A stretch of 22,824 nt of DNA from Bacillota bacterium (GTDB lineage Bacteria > Bacillota > Clostridia > Acetivibrionales > DSM-1351), in contig JAEZIB010000025.1 in the NCBI GenBank assembly GCA_023416275.1, positions 1 through 22,824 of the forward strand, read 5' to 3'. A program made the translations under genes and the position numbers. Shown piece by piece: positions 14,850 to 22,698 of this stretch. Numbering within the stretch: the first letter of the stretch is position 1; each line of letters begins with the position of its first letter. The notes under the pieces are model-generated. The model had not been told where the DNA came from and made no database searches. It saw only the letters and a program-made list of their open reading frames with translations.

Positions 14850-14878
14850 AGTATAAAGAAATTAATAAAAAGTATTCA
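14850..14878 (-). promoter_or_regulatory. Candidate promoter of the dac-like gene, forespore-like
   Basis: On the minus strand TGAATA (14878-14873) is followed after 17 bases by TATACT (14855-14850). The -35 fits the sigma-F/G pattern better than TTGACA, while the -10 would fit sigma-A as well. It lies about 85 bases before the start codon. Confidence 0.42.
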
Positions 14879-14905
14879 GTATATTTTGTATTGTGTTCAG
14901 TTTCA

Positions 14906-14936
14906 TGTATATTAATGTAATTTATTTACCATAATA
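14906..14936 (+). promoter_or_regulatory. Candidate sigma-G promoter of the ger operon
   Basis: TGTATA (14906-14911) and CATAATA (14930-14936) are 18 bases apart, close to the sigma-G consensus (TGMATA, 17-18 bases, CATAMTA). GerA-type operons are classically expressed in the forespore under sigma-G. It implies a leader of about 260 bases to gerAA. Confidence 0.55.
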
Positions 14937-14996
14937 CTCTTGATTGGTTATAACGCTTAGATAAAATGAAATTTTTAGATGTACAAAAACACCGTC

Positions 14997-15018
14997 AAAA
15001 ACCACTTGTGGTTTTTGT
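14997..15018. other. Perfect 22-bp palindrome in the ger leader
   Basis: CAAAAACCAC and GTGGTTTTTG form a perfect 10-bp stem with a 2-base centre. It resembles an intrinsic terminator with a T5 tail on either strand, and would lie between the proposed ger promoter and gerAA. Confidence 0.6.
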
Positions 15019-15020
15019 GG

Positions 15021-15063
15021 CTCGAAAATGCACCTTGTTCGCACATAACTTTATTTTCGAGCT
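15021..15063. other. Second perfect hairpin in the ger leader
   Basis: GCTCGAAAAT (15021-15030) pairs perfectly with ATTTTCGAGC (15054-15063) around a 23-base loop, which contains a smaller TGC/GCA pair. It starts two bases after the preceding palindrome. Confidence 0.55.
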
Positions 15064-15071
15064 ATTACATT

Positions 15072-15164
15072 AGCGGTATGTAAGCGAGGCAGGAGATATT
15101 TTCAACGTCTGAAAACCAAAGCGGTACCTGATACTTATAGGAGTAGGAGACATTTTCATGTCTC
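15072..15164 (+). repeat. Two imperfect tandem units before gerAA
   Basis: Each unit starts AGCGGTA and contains AGGAGA(T/C)ATTTTCA followed by a GTCT (15091-15110 and 15145-15163, 54 bases apart). The second unit's core, GAGACATTTTCATGTCTC, is a 6-bp hairpin. GAGATATTTTCAAC from the first unit recurs exactly at 2663-2676. Confidence 0.5.
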
Positions 15165-15203
15165 GATATATATCAGAATTTTGTGCTGAAAAGGAGTATT
15201 AAA

Positions 15204-16925
15204 TTGGGACTATTTAATTCTATCAGTAAGTTTATTATTTATAAAGAAAAACCTAAAAAACATGATTTTGTGCTTGAAGAGAACAAAACTGTGAATTGCG
15301 AAACGACAAAAAATGCTGCTTCTTTGGATGTTTTTGATAAAGCAGAGGTTGAGGGTGCCTTTATAGGCTGTGCGGTTAAGGATGATATTTTAAAAAACAA
15401 GATATCTAATGATTATGAACTTAATAAAAAGGTAATTAAGACAACCTATGACATCCCTAAAAACAGCGATTTAGTGCTTAGGGAATTTAATTTGACTGTT
15501 AAGGAAAAAAAAATAAAAGCTTTTATCGTTTTTATTGATGGAATGACAAACAGTACTAATATATGTAATTTTATTCTAGAACCACTCATGCTTCTTTCAA
15601 ATATAAAAATATATGATGAAACAAAAGTTATAGGCGATTTTATATTTGAAAGGTTGATTCCATATAATCAGATAAAAAAAGCTGAAAACTACACAGATGT
15701 AGTAAGTGCTGTCAATTTTGGTGGGTGTGCAATATTTATTGAAGACTTGGAATATGCTTTTGTTGCAGACACAAAAACATGGGAGCATAGAGGGGTTGAT
15801 GCGCCAAAATCGGAAACTGTTATTCGTGGCCCTCAGGAGGCGTTTAATGAACAGATAAGAGCCAATACAGCTTTGATAAGGAAGATACTTAAAGACAAGG
15901 ATTTGATAATACAGAGTGTATCAGTAGGAGATAGAAGTAATACTCCCTGTGCCGTATTGTATATAAAAGATATTGCAAATGATTCTTTAGTGAGAGAAGT
16001 TTTAAAAAGAGTCAAAAGTATAAAGGTAGATTATATTTTTGACTCTGGTGAGCTGGAACAACTATTAGAAGACAGTACATTTCTTGCAGCTCCTCAAATA
16101 TTTGCAACAGAGCGTCCAGATAAGGTTGCAATGATGCTTTCTAGAGGAAATATCGCTGTTATGTTAGATGGAAGTCCCTATGCTTTGGTAATGCCGGCTA
16201 CTATAACCGAATTTTTGCATACTACAGAGGATAGCAATGTCAGGTTCCCATATGTGAACTTTATACGTATTATTAGAATTATTGGTATAGCTATTGCTCT
16301 TCTGTTGCCTGGATTATATATCGCAGTTACAAATTTTCATCAAGAGATGATTCCAACCAATTTATTGTTTGCAATTGAAGCATCACGAGAAAATGTGCCA
16401 TTTCCATCTGTAATTGAAATTCTGATAATGGAATTTTCATTTGAGCTCATAAGAGAGGCTGGACTAAGGGTACCTGGTGCAATAGGCTCTACAATAGGAA
16501 TAGTGGGAGGACTTATCCTTGGACAAGCAGCTGTAACTGCAAATGTAGTCAGCCCAATTATGATTATCATCGTAGCAATTACAGCTCTGGGTTCATTTAC
16601 TGTACCAAGTTTTTCGATGTCTTTTTCTATAAGAATAATGCGTTTTTTGTATATTGTTTTTGGAGCTGCAGCAGGTTTCCTGGGAATTGCATTAGCTTTA
16701 ATATTGAATTCCTTGTTATTAGCGTCATCTAAATCATTTGGCGTACCTTTTCTAACACCTTTTGCACCAATTACAAATGGTAAGTATGCAGACAAGCTAA
16801 CAAGAAAGCCAATGTGGAAACAGGAAGCAAGACCGGATTATTTAAATGTTAAGAATATAAAAAGTCAGCCAAGAATAAGTAGAGGCTGGGCAGCAAAAGA
16901 TTCAGACTCTGAGGATGAGGAATAA
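15204..16925 (+). CDS. gerAA: Spore germination receptor A subunit (GerAA/GerKA family)
   Basis: The 573-residue protein has the two-part structure of GerA A subunits. A hydrophilic N-terminal half (~1-345) carries GMTNSTNICNFILEPLM and the block FGGCAIFIEDLEYAFVADT, with RGPQEAFNEQIRANTALIR. A membrane half (~350-530) has about five helices with the family signatures PFPSVIEILIMEFSFELIRE, VPGAIGSTIGIVGGLILGQA and FTVPSFSMSFSIRI. The C-terminal tail is acidic. With B and C subunits it forms the inner-membrane germinant receptor of the dormant spore; the A subunit is thought to assemble into a ligand-gated channel. I chose TTG 15204 because AAGGAG (15191-15196) is seven bases upstream; a GTG at 15183 precedes that site. 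It is the first gene of the ger operon. Confidence 0.93.
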   Translation: MGLFNSISKFIIYKEKPKKHDFVLEENKTVNCETTKNAASLDVFDKAEVEGAFIGCAVKDDILKNKISNDYELNKKVIKTTYDIPKNSDLVLREFNLTVKEKKIKAFIVFIDGMTNSTNICNFILEPLMLLSNIKIYDETKVIGDFIFERLIPYNQIKKAENYTDVVSAVNFGGCAIFIEDLEYAFVADTKTWEHRGVDAPKSETVIRGPQEAFNEQIRANTALIRKILKDKDLIIQSVSVGDRSNTPCAVLYIKDIANDSLVREVLKRVKSIKVDYIFDSGELEQLLEDSTFLAAPQIFATERPDKVAMMLSRGNIAVMLDGSPYALVMPATITEFLHTTEDSNVRFPYVNFIRIIRIIGIAIALLLPGLYIAVTNFHQEMIPTNLLFAIEASRENVPFPSVIEILIMEFSFELIREAGLRVPGAIGSTIGIVGGLILGQAAVTANVVSPIMIIIVAITALGSFTVPSFSMSFSIRIMRFLYIVFGAAAGFLGIALALILNSLLLASSKSFGVPFLTPFAPITNGKYADKLTRKPMWKQEARPDYLNVKNIKSQPRISRGWAAKDSDSEDEE

Positions 16926-17020
16926 AGATTCTAAAAGTAATACTGATTTAACAGTATGTGTTTTAAACAACTAAAGTAAGCTCGCAGCTTATTATGTTAA
17001 TAAAAAGGAGGATGGATTCC

Positions 17021-17080
17021 GTGCCAGTAAATTCACTGAGTTTGCCTGAATGTGGAGCATGGATATATTATGAAGAATAA
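17021..17080 (+). CDS. 19-codon ORF with strong ribosome site before gerAB
   Basis: AAAAAGGAGG (17002-17011) is the strongest ribosome site between gerAA and gerAB. It serves GTG 17021, whose frame closes at 17078-17080, eleven bases past the start of gerAB and in another frame. The product would be VPVNSLSLPECGAWIYYEE (Met-initiated). The overlap suggests translational coupling to gerAB, whose own ribosome site is poor. Its amino acid sequence matches nothing I know. Confidence 0.42.
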   Translation: MPVNSLSLPECGAWIYYEE

Positions 17081-18179
17081 AATTGGTTTTGGATCATGGG
17101 AAGCAACGGCTCTAATGGTGAATTTTGTATTTGCTCATATAATGCTTGTATTCCCAAGAGATATGGTACAGTTTGGCGGAAGCGCTTGCTGGATTATTCC
17201 TATAATTATTACACTGATCGCATTGTGTTACTTTGCAATTATATTAAAGCTATACAAAAATATTGGCAGTCTGGATTTATTAGACATTTCTGCTGGGATT
17301 GGCGGTAGGTCTTTTAAAGTAATAGTTGGGCTATTAATTACTGTACTTCTGATTGCCACAGTATCTATTTTTCTAGGAGCTTTCTCACAAACTTTGAAAA
17401 TTATATCTTTGGATAACTCTGCATTGGAATATGTTGGAATTCTTTTTTTTGTTGGAATGACTGCAGCTGCGTATTATGGAATAGAGGCTATCGCCAGAAT
17501 AAGTGCATTTTTAGTTCCTATTATAGTAATAGGTTTTATTTTGATAACAATAGGTGTTATTCCAGAATTTAGAATAAACAATTTGTATCCAATATTAGGT
17601 GAGGGTATTTTATCAATTTCAAAGGGAAGCATCATAAAGTTAAACACATTTTCATCATTCATAATACTTTTTTTGATGGTTCCGTTTTTTAAAAAGCAAT
17701 ATCTTAAAAAAGTAGGATTTTCATATATAATTTTATCGGGTTTACTGCTGCTTTGGTCAACGCTTAGCTTTATTCTTGTATTTCCATATGAATTGGCTAT
17801 CGACAAGAAGATACCTGTTTTTCAATTAGCAAGACATATTGACTTTGGAAACTTTGTACAAAGAATAGAATCTATATCGGTATTGATTAGCTCAATTTGT
17901 GCAATTATATTCTTGGGTGCACTTTTTAATTTTATTATGTACGTATTTGTAAAGTCACTGGATTTACAACAATCCAAACCAATAATTTTACCCTTTGCTA
18001 TCATTATTTTTTCGTTGGCTACTTTTTCAAAAAGAATTAATTATGATTTTCTAAGCAGTAGCTTAGTTAATATTATATGTCTATCTGGAATGCTGATAGC
18101 CTTGATTTTAATTATAATAGGCTCAATTAAAAAGGTTGGAATAGAAAGCAGAGGAGGCAAAAATGAGCAGAAAAATTAA
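17070..18179 (+). CDS. gerAB: Spore germination permease B subunit (GerAB/GerKB family)
   Basis: The 369-residue protein has about ten membrane helices and the family opening MKNKIGFGSWEATALMVNFV followed by FPRDMVQFGGSACWI. Family members are amino-acid/polyamine/organocation-type transporters that bind the germinant in the receptor complex. AAYYGIEAIARISAFLVPII matches the conserved region around helix 4. The ATG at 17070 is preceded only by GGAG at a long distance (17054), and overlaps the end of the 19-codon ORF, so coupled translation is likely; an in-frame GTG at 17052 is the alternative start. Its 3' end overlaps gerAC by 17 bases. Confidence 0.92.
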   Translation: MKNKIGFGSWEATALMVNFVFAHIMLVFPRDMVQFGGSACWIIPIIITLIALCYFAIILKLYKNIGSLDLLDISAGIGGRSFKVIVGLLITVLLIATVSIFLGAFSQTLKIISLDNSALEYVGILFFVGMTAAAYYGIEAIARISAFLVPIIVIGFILITIGVIPEFRINNLYPILGEGILSISKGSIIKLNTFSSFIILFLMVPFFKKQYLKKVGFSYIILSGLLLLWSTLSFILVFPYELAIDKKIPVFQLARHIDFGNFVQRIESISVLISSICAIIFLGALFNFIMYVFVKSLDLQQSKPIILPFAIIIFSLATFSKRINYDFLSSSLVNIICLSGMLIALILIIIGSIKKVGIESRGGKNEQKN

Positions 18180-19377
18180 AATAGTTAGCTTGTTGCTAAT
18201 TACTATATTTTCTGTCGTTTCAGTTTCAGGCTGTTACGATAGCAATGAAATAGAGGATTTGGCTTATGTTATAGCAATAGGAATTGACAAGGCAGATAAA
18301 GAATCTTTTAATCTAACATTTCAAACAGCAGTTCCTAAATCAATTGCAGGTGGTGAGGGTGAAAGTATAGATACAAAGACTTTTAAGACAGATAATTTTT
18401 TGTCAGGCTTAAAAAAAGCCAGTGGCTATTTAGAAAGAAAAATTAATCTGTCACATACTCAAATAATTGCTGTTTCAGAAGACATAGCCAAAGAGGGTAT
18501 AACGGCTTTTCTCAATGGATTGGAGCAAAATATAGAGCTTAGGCCAAATGTTAATATAATTGTTGCTGCTGAGGGCGCGCAAAAATATATTGAATCCATT
18601 AAGCCAAAACTATCATCTAGCCCTGCAAAACATTATAATTTACTTTTTAGTTCTTTTGAAACTGATTTTCTTGTTAAAGATACACAATTGGAGGATTACT
18701 TATACAGAGCTAAAAATCAAAGTGCTCAGCCTGTTGCAATTTATGCAGCTATAGATAAAGCAATTAGTGATGAAAGTAAGTCTGATGAAAAGAATAAAAA
18801 ACCAAAGGAAGGAGAAGAAAAGAAAACTGAAGAGGAAGGTAAAAAATCAAGTGAAGATGAGAATAAAGCTATAAAGGGCTTAGCTGTTTTTAAGTTAGAT
18901 AAAATGGTGGGAAAACTCAATGAAGATGAAGCAATGCTATTCGCATTAATGACAAGCACAAAAAGTAAAGATATTGAGATAATAGATCCTCTTGATGATA
19001 AATTTAAGGTTTTGGGAAATGTTAAAAGGTCAAGGCAATCGTCAACTAAGGTTATATTAAATAACGGGAAACCAAAAATAAGTATTAATCTAAAATTAAA
19101 TGTTGATGTTAAAGCAGTACAGAGTGACAATGATTATGATGAGCCTGAAAAAGCTGCCAAGCTTAAAATGGCATATGAGCAATATCTGAATAATGGAATA
19201 AAAAATCTGCTTAGCAAGACCACAAAGGAATTAAAATCAGATATATTTGGATTTGGACAACTAGCCAAGAGAAATTTTATAACAATTGACGCTTGGGAAA
19301 ATGCTAATTGGAATGATGTTTTTGTTCAATCCGAATATGAAGTATTGGTTGATGTTAAAGTAAGGAGACAAAGTTAG
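18163..19377 (+). CDS. gerAC: Spore germination lipoprotein C subunit (Ger(x)C family)
   Basis: The 404-residue protein has a lipoprotein signal with lipobox VSGC and lipid-accepting Cys24, followed by the family motif YDSNEIEDLAYVIAIGIDK. Further signatures are LSHTQIIAVSEDIAKEG and RPNVNIIVA. The C-terminal domain (~236-404) is the Ger(x)C module. Between the domains, residues ~202-236 are almost only Lys, Glu, Ser and Asp, a low-complexity linker not typical of the family core. The lipoprotein is attached to the outer face of the spore inner membrane and is required for receptor function. GAGGAGG stands before ATG 18163, inside the end of gerAB. Confidence 0.93.
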   Translation: MSRKIKIVSLLLITIFSVVSVSGCYDSNEIEDLAYVIAIGIDKADKESFNLTFQTAVPKSIAGGEGESIDTKTFKTDNFLSGLKKASGYLERKINLSHTQIIAVSEDIAKEGITAFLNGLEQNIELRPNVNIIVAAEGAQKYIESIKPKLSSSPAKHYNLLFSSFETDFLVKDTQLEDYLYRAKNQSAQPVAIYAAIDKAISDESKSDEKNKKPKEGEEKKTEEEGKKSSEDENKAIKGLAVFKLDKMVGKLNEDEAMLFALMTSTKSKDIEIIDPLDDKFKVLGNVKRSRQSSTKVILNNGKPKISINLKLNVDVKAVQSDNDYDEPEKAAKLKMAYEQYLNNGIKNLLSKTTKELKSDIFGFGQLAKRNFITIDAWENANWNDVFVQSEYEVLVDVKVRRQS

Positions 19378-19379
19378 GT

Positions 19380-19547
19380 ATGATAATTAATATAATTATT
19401 TTTTTGGTAATAATTTGGATAAGCATTTATTCAATTAGTTTTGGAATATGGACATGGAAAAATAAGAACAAGTTTGGTGGGATGATGATTATGTTGATAT
19501 CCGTAATATCATTGGCATTACCGGGATATATTTTATTTTTAGCTTAA
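19380..19547 (+). CDS. Small two-helix membrane protein, candidate ger operon D subunit
   Basis: An ATG two bases after the gerAC stop opens a 55-residue protein with two membrane helices (residues ~3-22 and ~37-54) and a short basic loop WTWKNKNKFGG. AAGGAG (19362-19367) inside the end of gerAC is the ribosome site, at a long 12-base spacing. Size, two-helix form and place match the D proteins described next to ger operons in Bacillus species, which modulate germinant receptor activity. The sequence itself is too short and hydrophobic for a family call by eye, so the D-subunit assignment rests on context. Confidence 0.65.
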   Translation: MIINIIIFLVIIWISIYSISFGIWTWKNKNKFGGMMIMLISVISLALPGYILFLA

Positions 19548-19563
19548 CAGGTTTTATTTTTGC

Positions 19564-19602
19564 AAAAAACATTGATGCTTCTCATGTATCGATAGATTTT
19601 TT
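19564..19602 (+). terminator. Possible terminator of the ger operon
   Basis: AAAAAAC, then ATTGAT (19571-19576) pairing with ATCGAT (19588-19593) by one wobble, then AGATTTTTT. The stem is weak and has an internal mismatch between the two parts. Between here and 19860 I see no other feature. Confidence 0.35.
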
Positions 19603-19859
19603 ATGTGAGTAGGTTGAGTTAGTTAATACAAGTTCAAATATCTGTTGTGTTATACAGTTTAATCACAAATATTATATTGTTAATTTATATAATATAATGA
19701 GGTTAAAGTTGTATTCTGCAACAGATTTTATTATGGGATTTATTCAAAAATTTATGCTTTTCTAGGGATAAATATGTTTACTAATTGCATTGTTTTTCTT
19801 CTTTGCTTGTATTAAGATATATTAAAAATCCTAATGTTACATATACAGGAAAATATTAT

Positions 19860-19886
19860 AGTTAAATTATTATGAATAATTTAACT
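19860..19886. promoter_or_regulatory. Perfect 12-bp-arm palindrome upstream of the NB-ARC promoter
   Basis: AGTTAAATTATT (19860-19871) and AATAATTTAACT (19875-19886) are exact inverted copies around ATG. No T-run follows directly. It ends about 14 bases before the -35 candidate, a typical activator or operator location. Confidence 0.45.
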
Positions 19887-19899
19887 GTTGTAAAATTAT

Positions 19900-19927
19900 T
19901 TGCTTAAATGTAAAAAAGTGTTATAAT
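19900..19927 (+). promoter_or_regulatory. Extended -10 promoter for the NB-ARC/TPR gene
   Basis: TATAAT (19922-19927) is preceded by TGT, the extended -10 form, with TTGCTT (19900-19905) 16 bases upstream as a -35. It predicts an mRNA leader of about 130 bases. Confidence 0.55.
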
Positions 19928-20063
19928 TTTTAGATATTAACATTAATAAATATAGGTTTTAAGTGTTGAGTGTATAAATATAAATACAGTTATGTCAGAA
20001 TAACAGGTCTTTAAATATATAAATTTGCTAAAAATGTAAAATTAACTACAGGGAGTGACAGTA

Positions 20064-22523
20064 ATGAAAAAAAGATATACAAGTAGGAATAGTCGTACAA
20101 ATAAAAATAGAGTGCCTGAAGAGGATTATTATTATATTCAGTCTAATATTATTCCAAAGACTATTGGTAAATTACCATTTTTGCCAAATGTGTTTATGGA
20201 AAGACAGATGGAAATAGATAATATTAGAAACTTGCTTTTAAAAGGCAACAACCTTTTGGTTATGTTCAATAGAGAAGCCGGCATAGGGACAACATCTGTT
20301 GCTTCAAAGTATTACCATGCTTTCTGTAATGAGTATAATCATATAGCTTGGGTACATTGCCAAAAAAACATTTGCACTGCTATATTGAGTCTATCAAAGT
20401 CATTAGGAATAGAATTTGATGAAAGAATGGCAGAAAATAAGAGATTTAAATGTATATTACAGATGCTGTCATCAATTAAAAAACCATGTTTACTTATAAT
20501 AGACAATGTAAATGACTATGAAGATCTAAAAAATAACTTAGACAAACTAAATGAATGTTCAAACTTTCATATATTAATTACAACACATATTACAAATATT
20601 AACCTTACTATGAGCTATCCTATTAAAGAACTGAATCAAGAACAGACTTTTGCACTTTTTAAAGAATATTATCCTATGCACAAAGATACTGATGATGTTC
20701 TATTAAGCGAAATATGCCGTGCAGTAGGACAAAATACACTGGTTATAATGATGATTGCAAAACACCTTTATGAATTGAATCAGTTTAGCGAAACATATTC
20801 ACTAGACAATTTACTTGAAGCTTTTCAGAGAAAAGGACTTTTATTAGCTAAGGACAGTAAGATTCTTGGCACTGATTATCATGTCTACGGTGGTATCAAT
20901 GAGGAAAAGCCAGAAGATATTTTGAAGGTATTGCTAGAAATAGGAGAGCTTACAGAGCAAGACAAATCACTTTTATCTGTTTTTGCAGTATTGCCATCAA
21001 TAGGTATTGCACATAAAGATTTGACTGACTTACTTTCACAGGTGAAGGGTATTGAACTAAATCTCGCCACACTTTCTCAGAGGGGTTGGATAGATTTCAA
21101 CGAAGAAACAGAAACGTATAAGTGCAATACTTTAGTACAGGAAATGATAAAAAAATATAAAAGCTCAATGGAATTATTAGATGACTGTAATGTGTTAATT
21201 GAGTCACTTATCAGCAGGCTGGAATATGAGCCAGGAACAGGACACTTGACAAAAGTTTCCTATGAAAGGGCAGCAACCATTGTTGAATATTCAGAGTCTA
21301 TTTTACAATTTTTCAAGAATGCAGAAAGAAGTATATCTGTACTTTGTGAGAGAATAGGCCGATATCACGCTACTGTAGGTAATTTGACTAAAGCATTGGA
21401 ATACTACGAGGAATGTACAGAACTGAAAAAAGAGCTATATAACGAATACCCAACAAATACAGGTTTTAAATTTGGGTTAGCTATAGCGTATTCACAACTG
21501 GGAACAGTATATAAAAATATAGGAAATTTGAGTAAAACATTGATGTGCTTTAAAGAAGATACTAAGCTAACAAAGGAGCTATATGAAGAGTATCCAAATA
21601 GCGTAGCTTTAAAAAATGGTCTGGCAATGTCTTATTCACAATTGGGAGCAACATACCAGAATACATATAATTTCAACAAGGTTCTGGAGTACTTCGAGCA
21701 ATACACAAAACTTAAAAAAGAATTGTACGAAGAGTATCCAAACAACATGGGATTTAAAAATGGCTTGGCAGTATCCTATTCAAAACTGGGAGCTGCATAT
21801 AGGGATAACGGAAATATTCCAAAGGCATTAGAGTGCTTTAAAGAAGAAATAAAGCTTTTTTCAGAATTATATGAAGCAAATCCAACTAATATAAGAATTA
21901 AAAATGCATTGGCAATATCCTATTCAAAAATTGGATTATTATACAAAAATATGAATAATTTCGATAAGGCTTTAAGATATTTTATGGAAGACACTAAGCT
22001 TACTAGGGAGCTATATGAGGAGAATCCTGGAAATGTAGGATTCAAAAACGGATTAGCAGTATCCTGCTCGAAGCTTGGAACTATGTACAAAAATAAAGGA
22101 GACTTGAGCAGGGCTTTGGAGTACTATGAAGAGTATTCAAAGTTAAAAAAGGAGTTATATGAGGAGTGTCCAGACTTTGTTGGATTCAAAAACGGTTTGG
22201 CAATATCCTATTCAAAACTTGGATCAACCTATAAGAATATGGGTGATTTAAGTAAGGCATTGGAATACTATGAAAAATACATTAAATTAAAAATAGAACT
22301 ACATGAAGAATATCCTCAAAATGTAGGGTTAAAAAATGGCTTAGCAATAGCATATTACAAAATAGGAATGTTTTACAAAGATTATAAAAATAGCAGAAGA
22401 AGGGCTTACAATTATTTTCAAGAATCGGAAAAAATATTAGTTGATCTGTTGAGAGACATGCCTCAATCTACTATGTTTTCTAGCTTTTTAGATCAGGTTG
22501 AGAAAAGAATGAAAAGCTTATGA
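20064..22523 (+). CDS. NB-ARC/TPR STAND-type protein with altered P-loop
   Basis: The 819-residue protein has a basic N-terminus (1-30), a FLPNVFMERQMEIDNIRNLL segment typical of NB-ARC entry, a nucleotide-binding domain (~45-260), a winged-helix/linker region (~280-420) and a TPR array (~423-772). STAND proteins use ATP-driven conformational change to signal ligand binding by the repeat domain. Walker B is present (LLIID, Asp147), but at the Walker A site the sequence is REAGIGTTSVA: the first Gly is missing and the invariant Lys is Thr76. The sensor Arg after ILITT is His175 and the GLPLA motif is degraded to GQNTLV. No effector domain (TIR, nuclease, protease, DNA-binding) is apparent at either end, so it may act as a scaffold or work with another protein. 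ATG 20064 follows GGGAG (20051-20055). Own promoter; function unknown, with regulation or phage defence both possible. Confidence 0.82.
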   Translation: MKKRYTSRNSRTNKNRVPEEDYYYIQSNIIPKTIGKLPFLPNVFMERQMEIDNIRNLLLKGNNLLVMFNREAGIGTTSVASKYYHAFCNEYNHIAWVHCQKNICTAILSLSKSLGIEFDERMAENKRFKCILQMLSSIKKPCLLIIDNVNDYEDLKNNLDKLNECSNFHILITTHITNINLTMSYPIKELNQEQTFALFKEYYPMHKDTDDVLLSEICRAVGQNTLVIMMIAKHLYELNQFSETYSLDNLLEAFQRKGLLLAKDSKILGTDYHVYGGINEEKPEDILKVLLEIGELTEQDKSLLSVFAVLPSIGIAHKDLTDLLSQVKGIELNLATLSQRGWIDFNEETETYKCNTLVQEMIKKYKSSMELLDDCNVLIESLISRLEYEPGTGHLTKVSYERAATIVEYSESILQFFKNAERSISVLCERIGRYHATVGNLTKALEYYEECTELKKELYNEYPTNTGFKFGLAIAYSQLGTVYKNIGNLSKTLMCFKEDTKLTKELYEEYPNSVALKNGLAMSYSQLGATYQNTYNFNKVLEYFEQYTKLKKELYEEYPNNMGFKNGLAVSYSKLGAAYRDNGNIPKALECFKEEIKLFSELYEANPTNIRIKNALAISYSKIGLLYKNMNNFDKALRYFMEDTKLTRELYEENPGNVGFKNGLAVSCSKLGTMYKNKGDLSRALEYYEEYSKLKKELYEECPDFVGFKNGLAISYSKLGSTYKNMGDLSKALEYYEKYIKLKIELHEEYPQNVGLKNGLAIAYYKIGMFYKDYKNSRRRAYNYFQESEKILVDLLRDMPQSTMFSSFLDQVEKRMKSL
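21330..22380 (+). repeat. 144-bp tandem repeats encoding 48-residue TPR units
   Basis: Seven full units start at 21330, 21474, 21618, 21762, 21906, 22050 and 22194, and a partial eighth at 22338, with strictly constant 144-base spacing. Units share GLA(I/V)SYSKLG, YKNxGxLSKALEYF and KLKKELYEEYPxNVGFKN. The longer than usual 48-residue period, against 34 for classic TPR, indicates long helix pairs as in the kinesin light chain-like subset. Confidence 0.85.
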
Positions 22524-22662
22524 AGCTATTAGCAATAGAACCTAATTTACATTGGTAAGTTTAAACATCTGTAATTTTTAATCAAAAATTAATATATATT
22601 TATGATATTTGATAATAAAGCAATAGTGCAAAAACAATATTTTTTGCCAGTTTAAAAGTAAA

Positions 22663-22698
22663 ATAAGAGCCTAGAATCATTAAATTCTAGGCTCTTAT
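22663..22698 (-). terminator. Perfect 15-bp hairpin, probably a minus-strand terminator
   Basis: ATAAGAGCCTAGAAT (22663-22677) and ATTCTAGGCTCTTAT (22684-22698) pair perfectly over a 6-base loop. On the plus strand no T-run follows, but on the minus strand TTTACTTTT does, so it should stop transcription coming from the right; it may also help end the NB-ARC transcript. Confidence 0.6.

Noticed and set aside
16340..16795. 151-codon minus-strand frame inside gerAA
   Set aside because: It lies fully antisense to the best-conserved membrane region of gerAA, has no ribosome site, and its composition is the complement of hydrophobic codons.
17474..17806. 110-codon minus-strand frame inside gerAB
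   Set aside because: It is antisense to conserved helices of the permease and has no initiation signal.
18741..19130. 129-codon minus-strand frame inside gerAC
   Set aside because: It is the antisense of the Lys/Glu-rich linker, which gives Ser/Phe/Leu-rich nonsense; no ribosome site or recognisable motif.
21330..22380. CRISPR-like array because of regular repeats
   Set aside because: The 144-base period is entirely coding, in frame with a TPR protein, and there are no short identical repeats with unique spacers.
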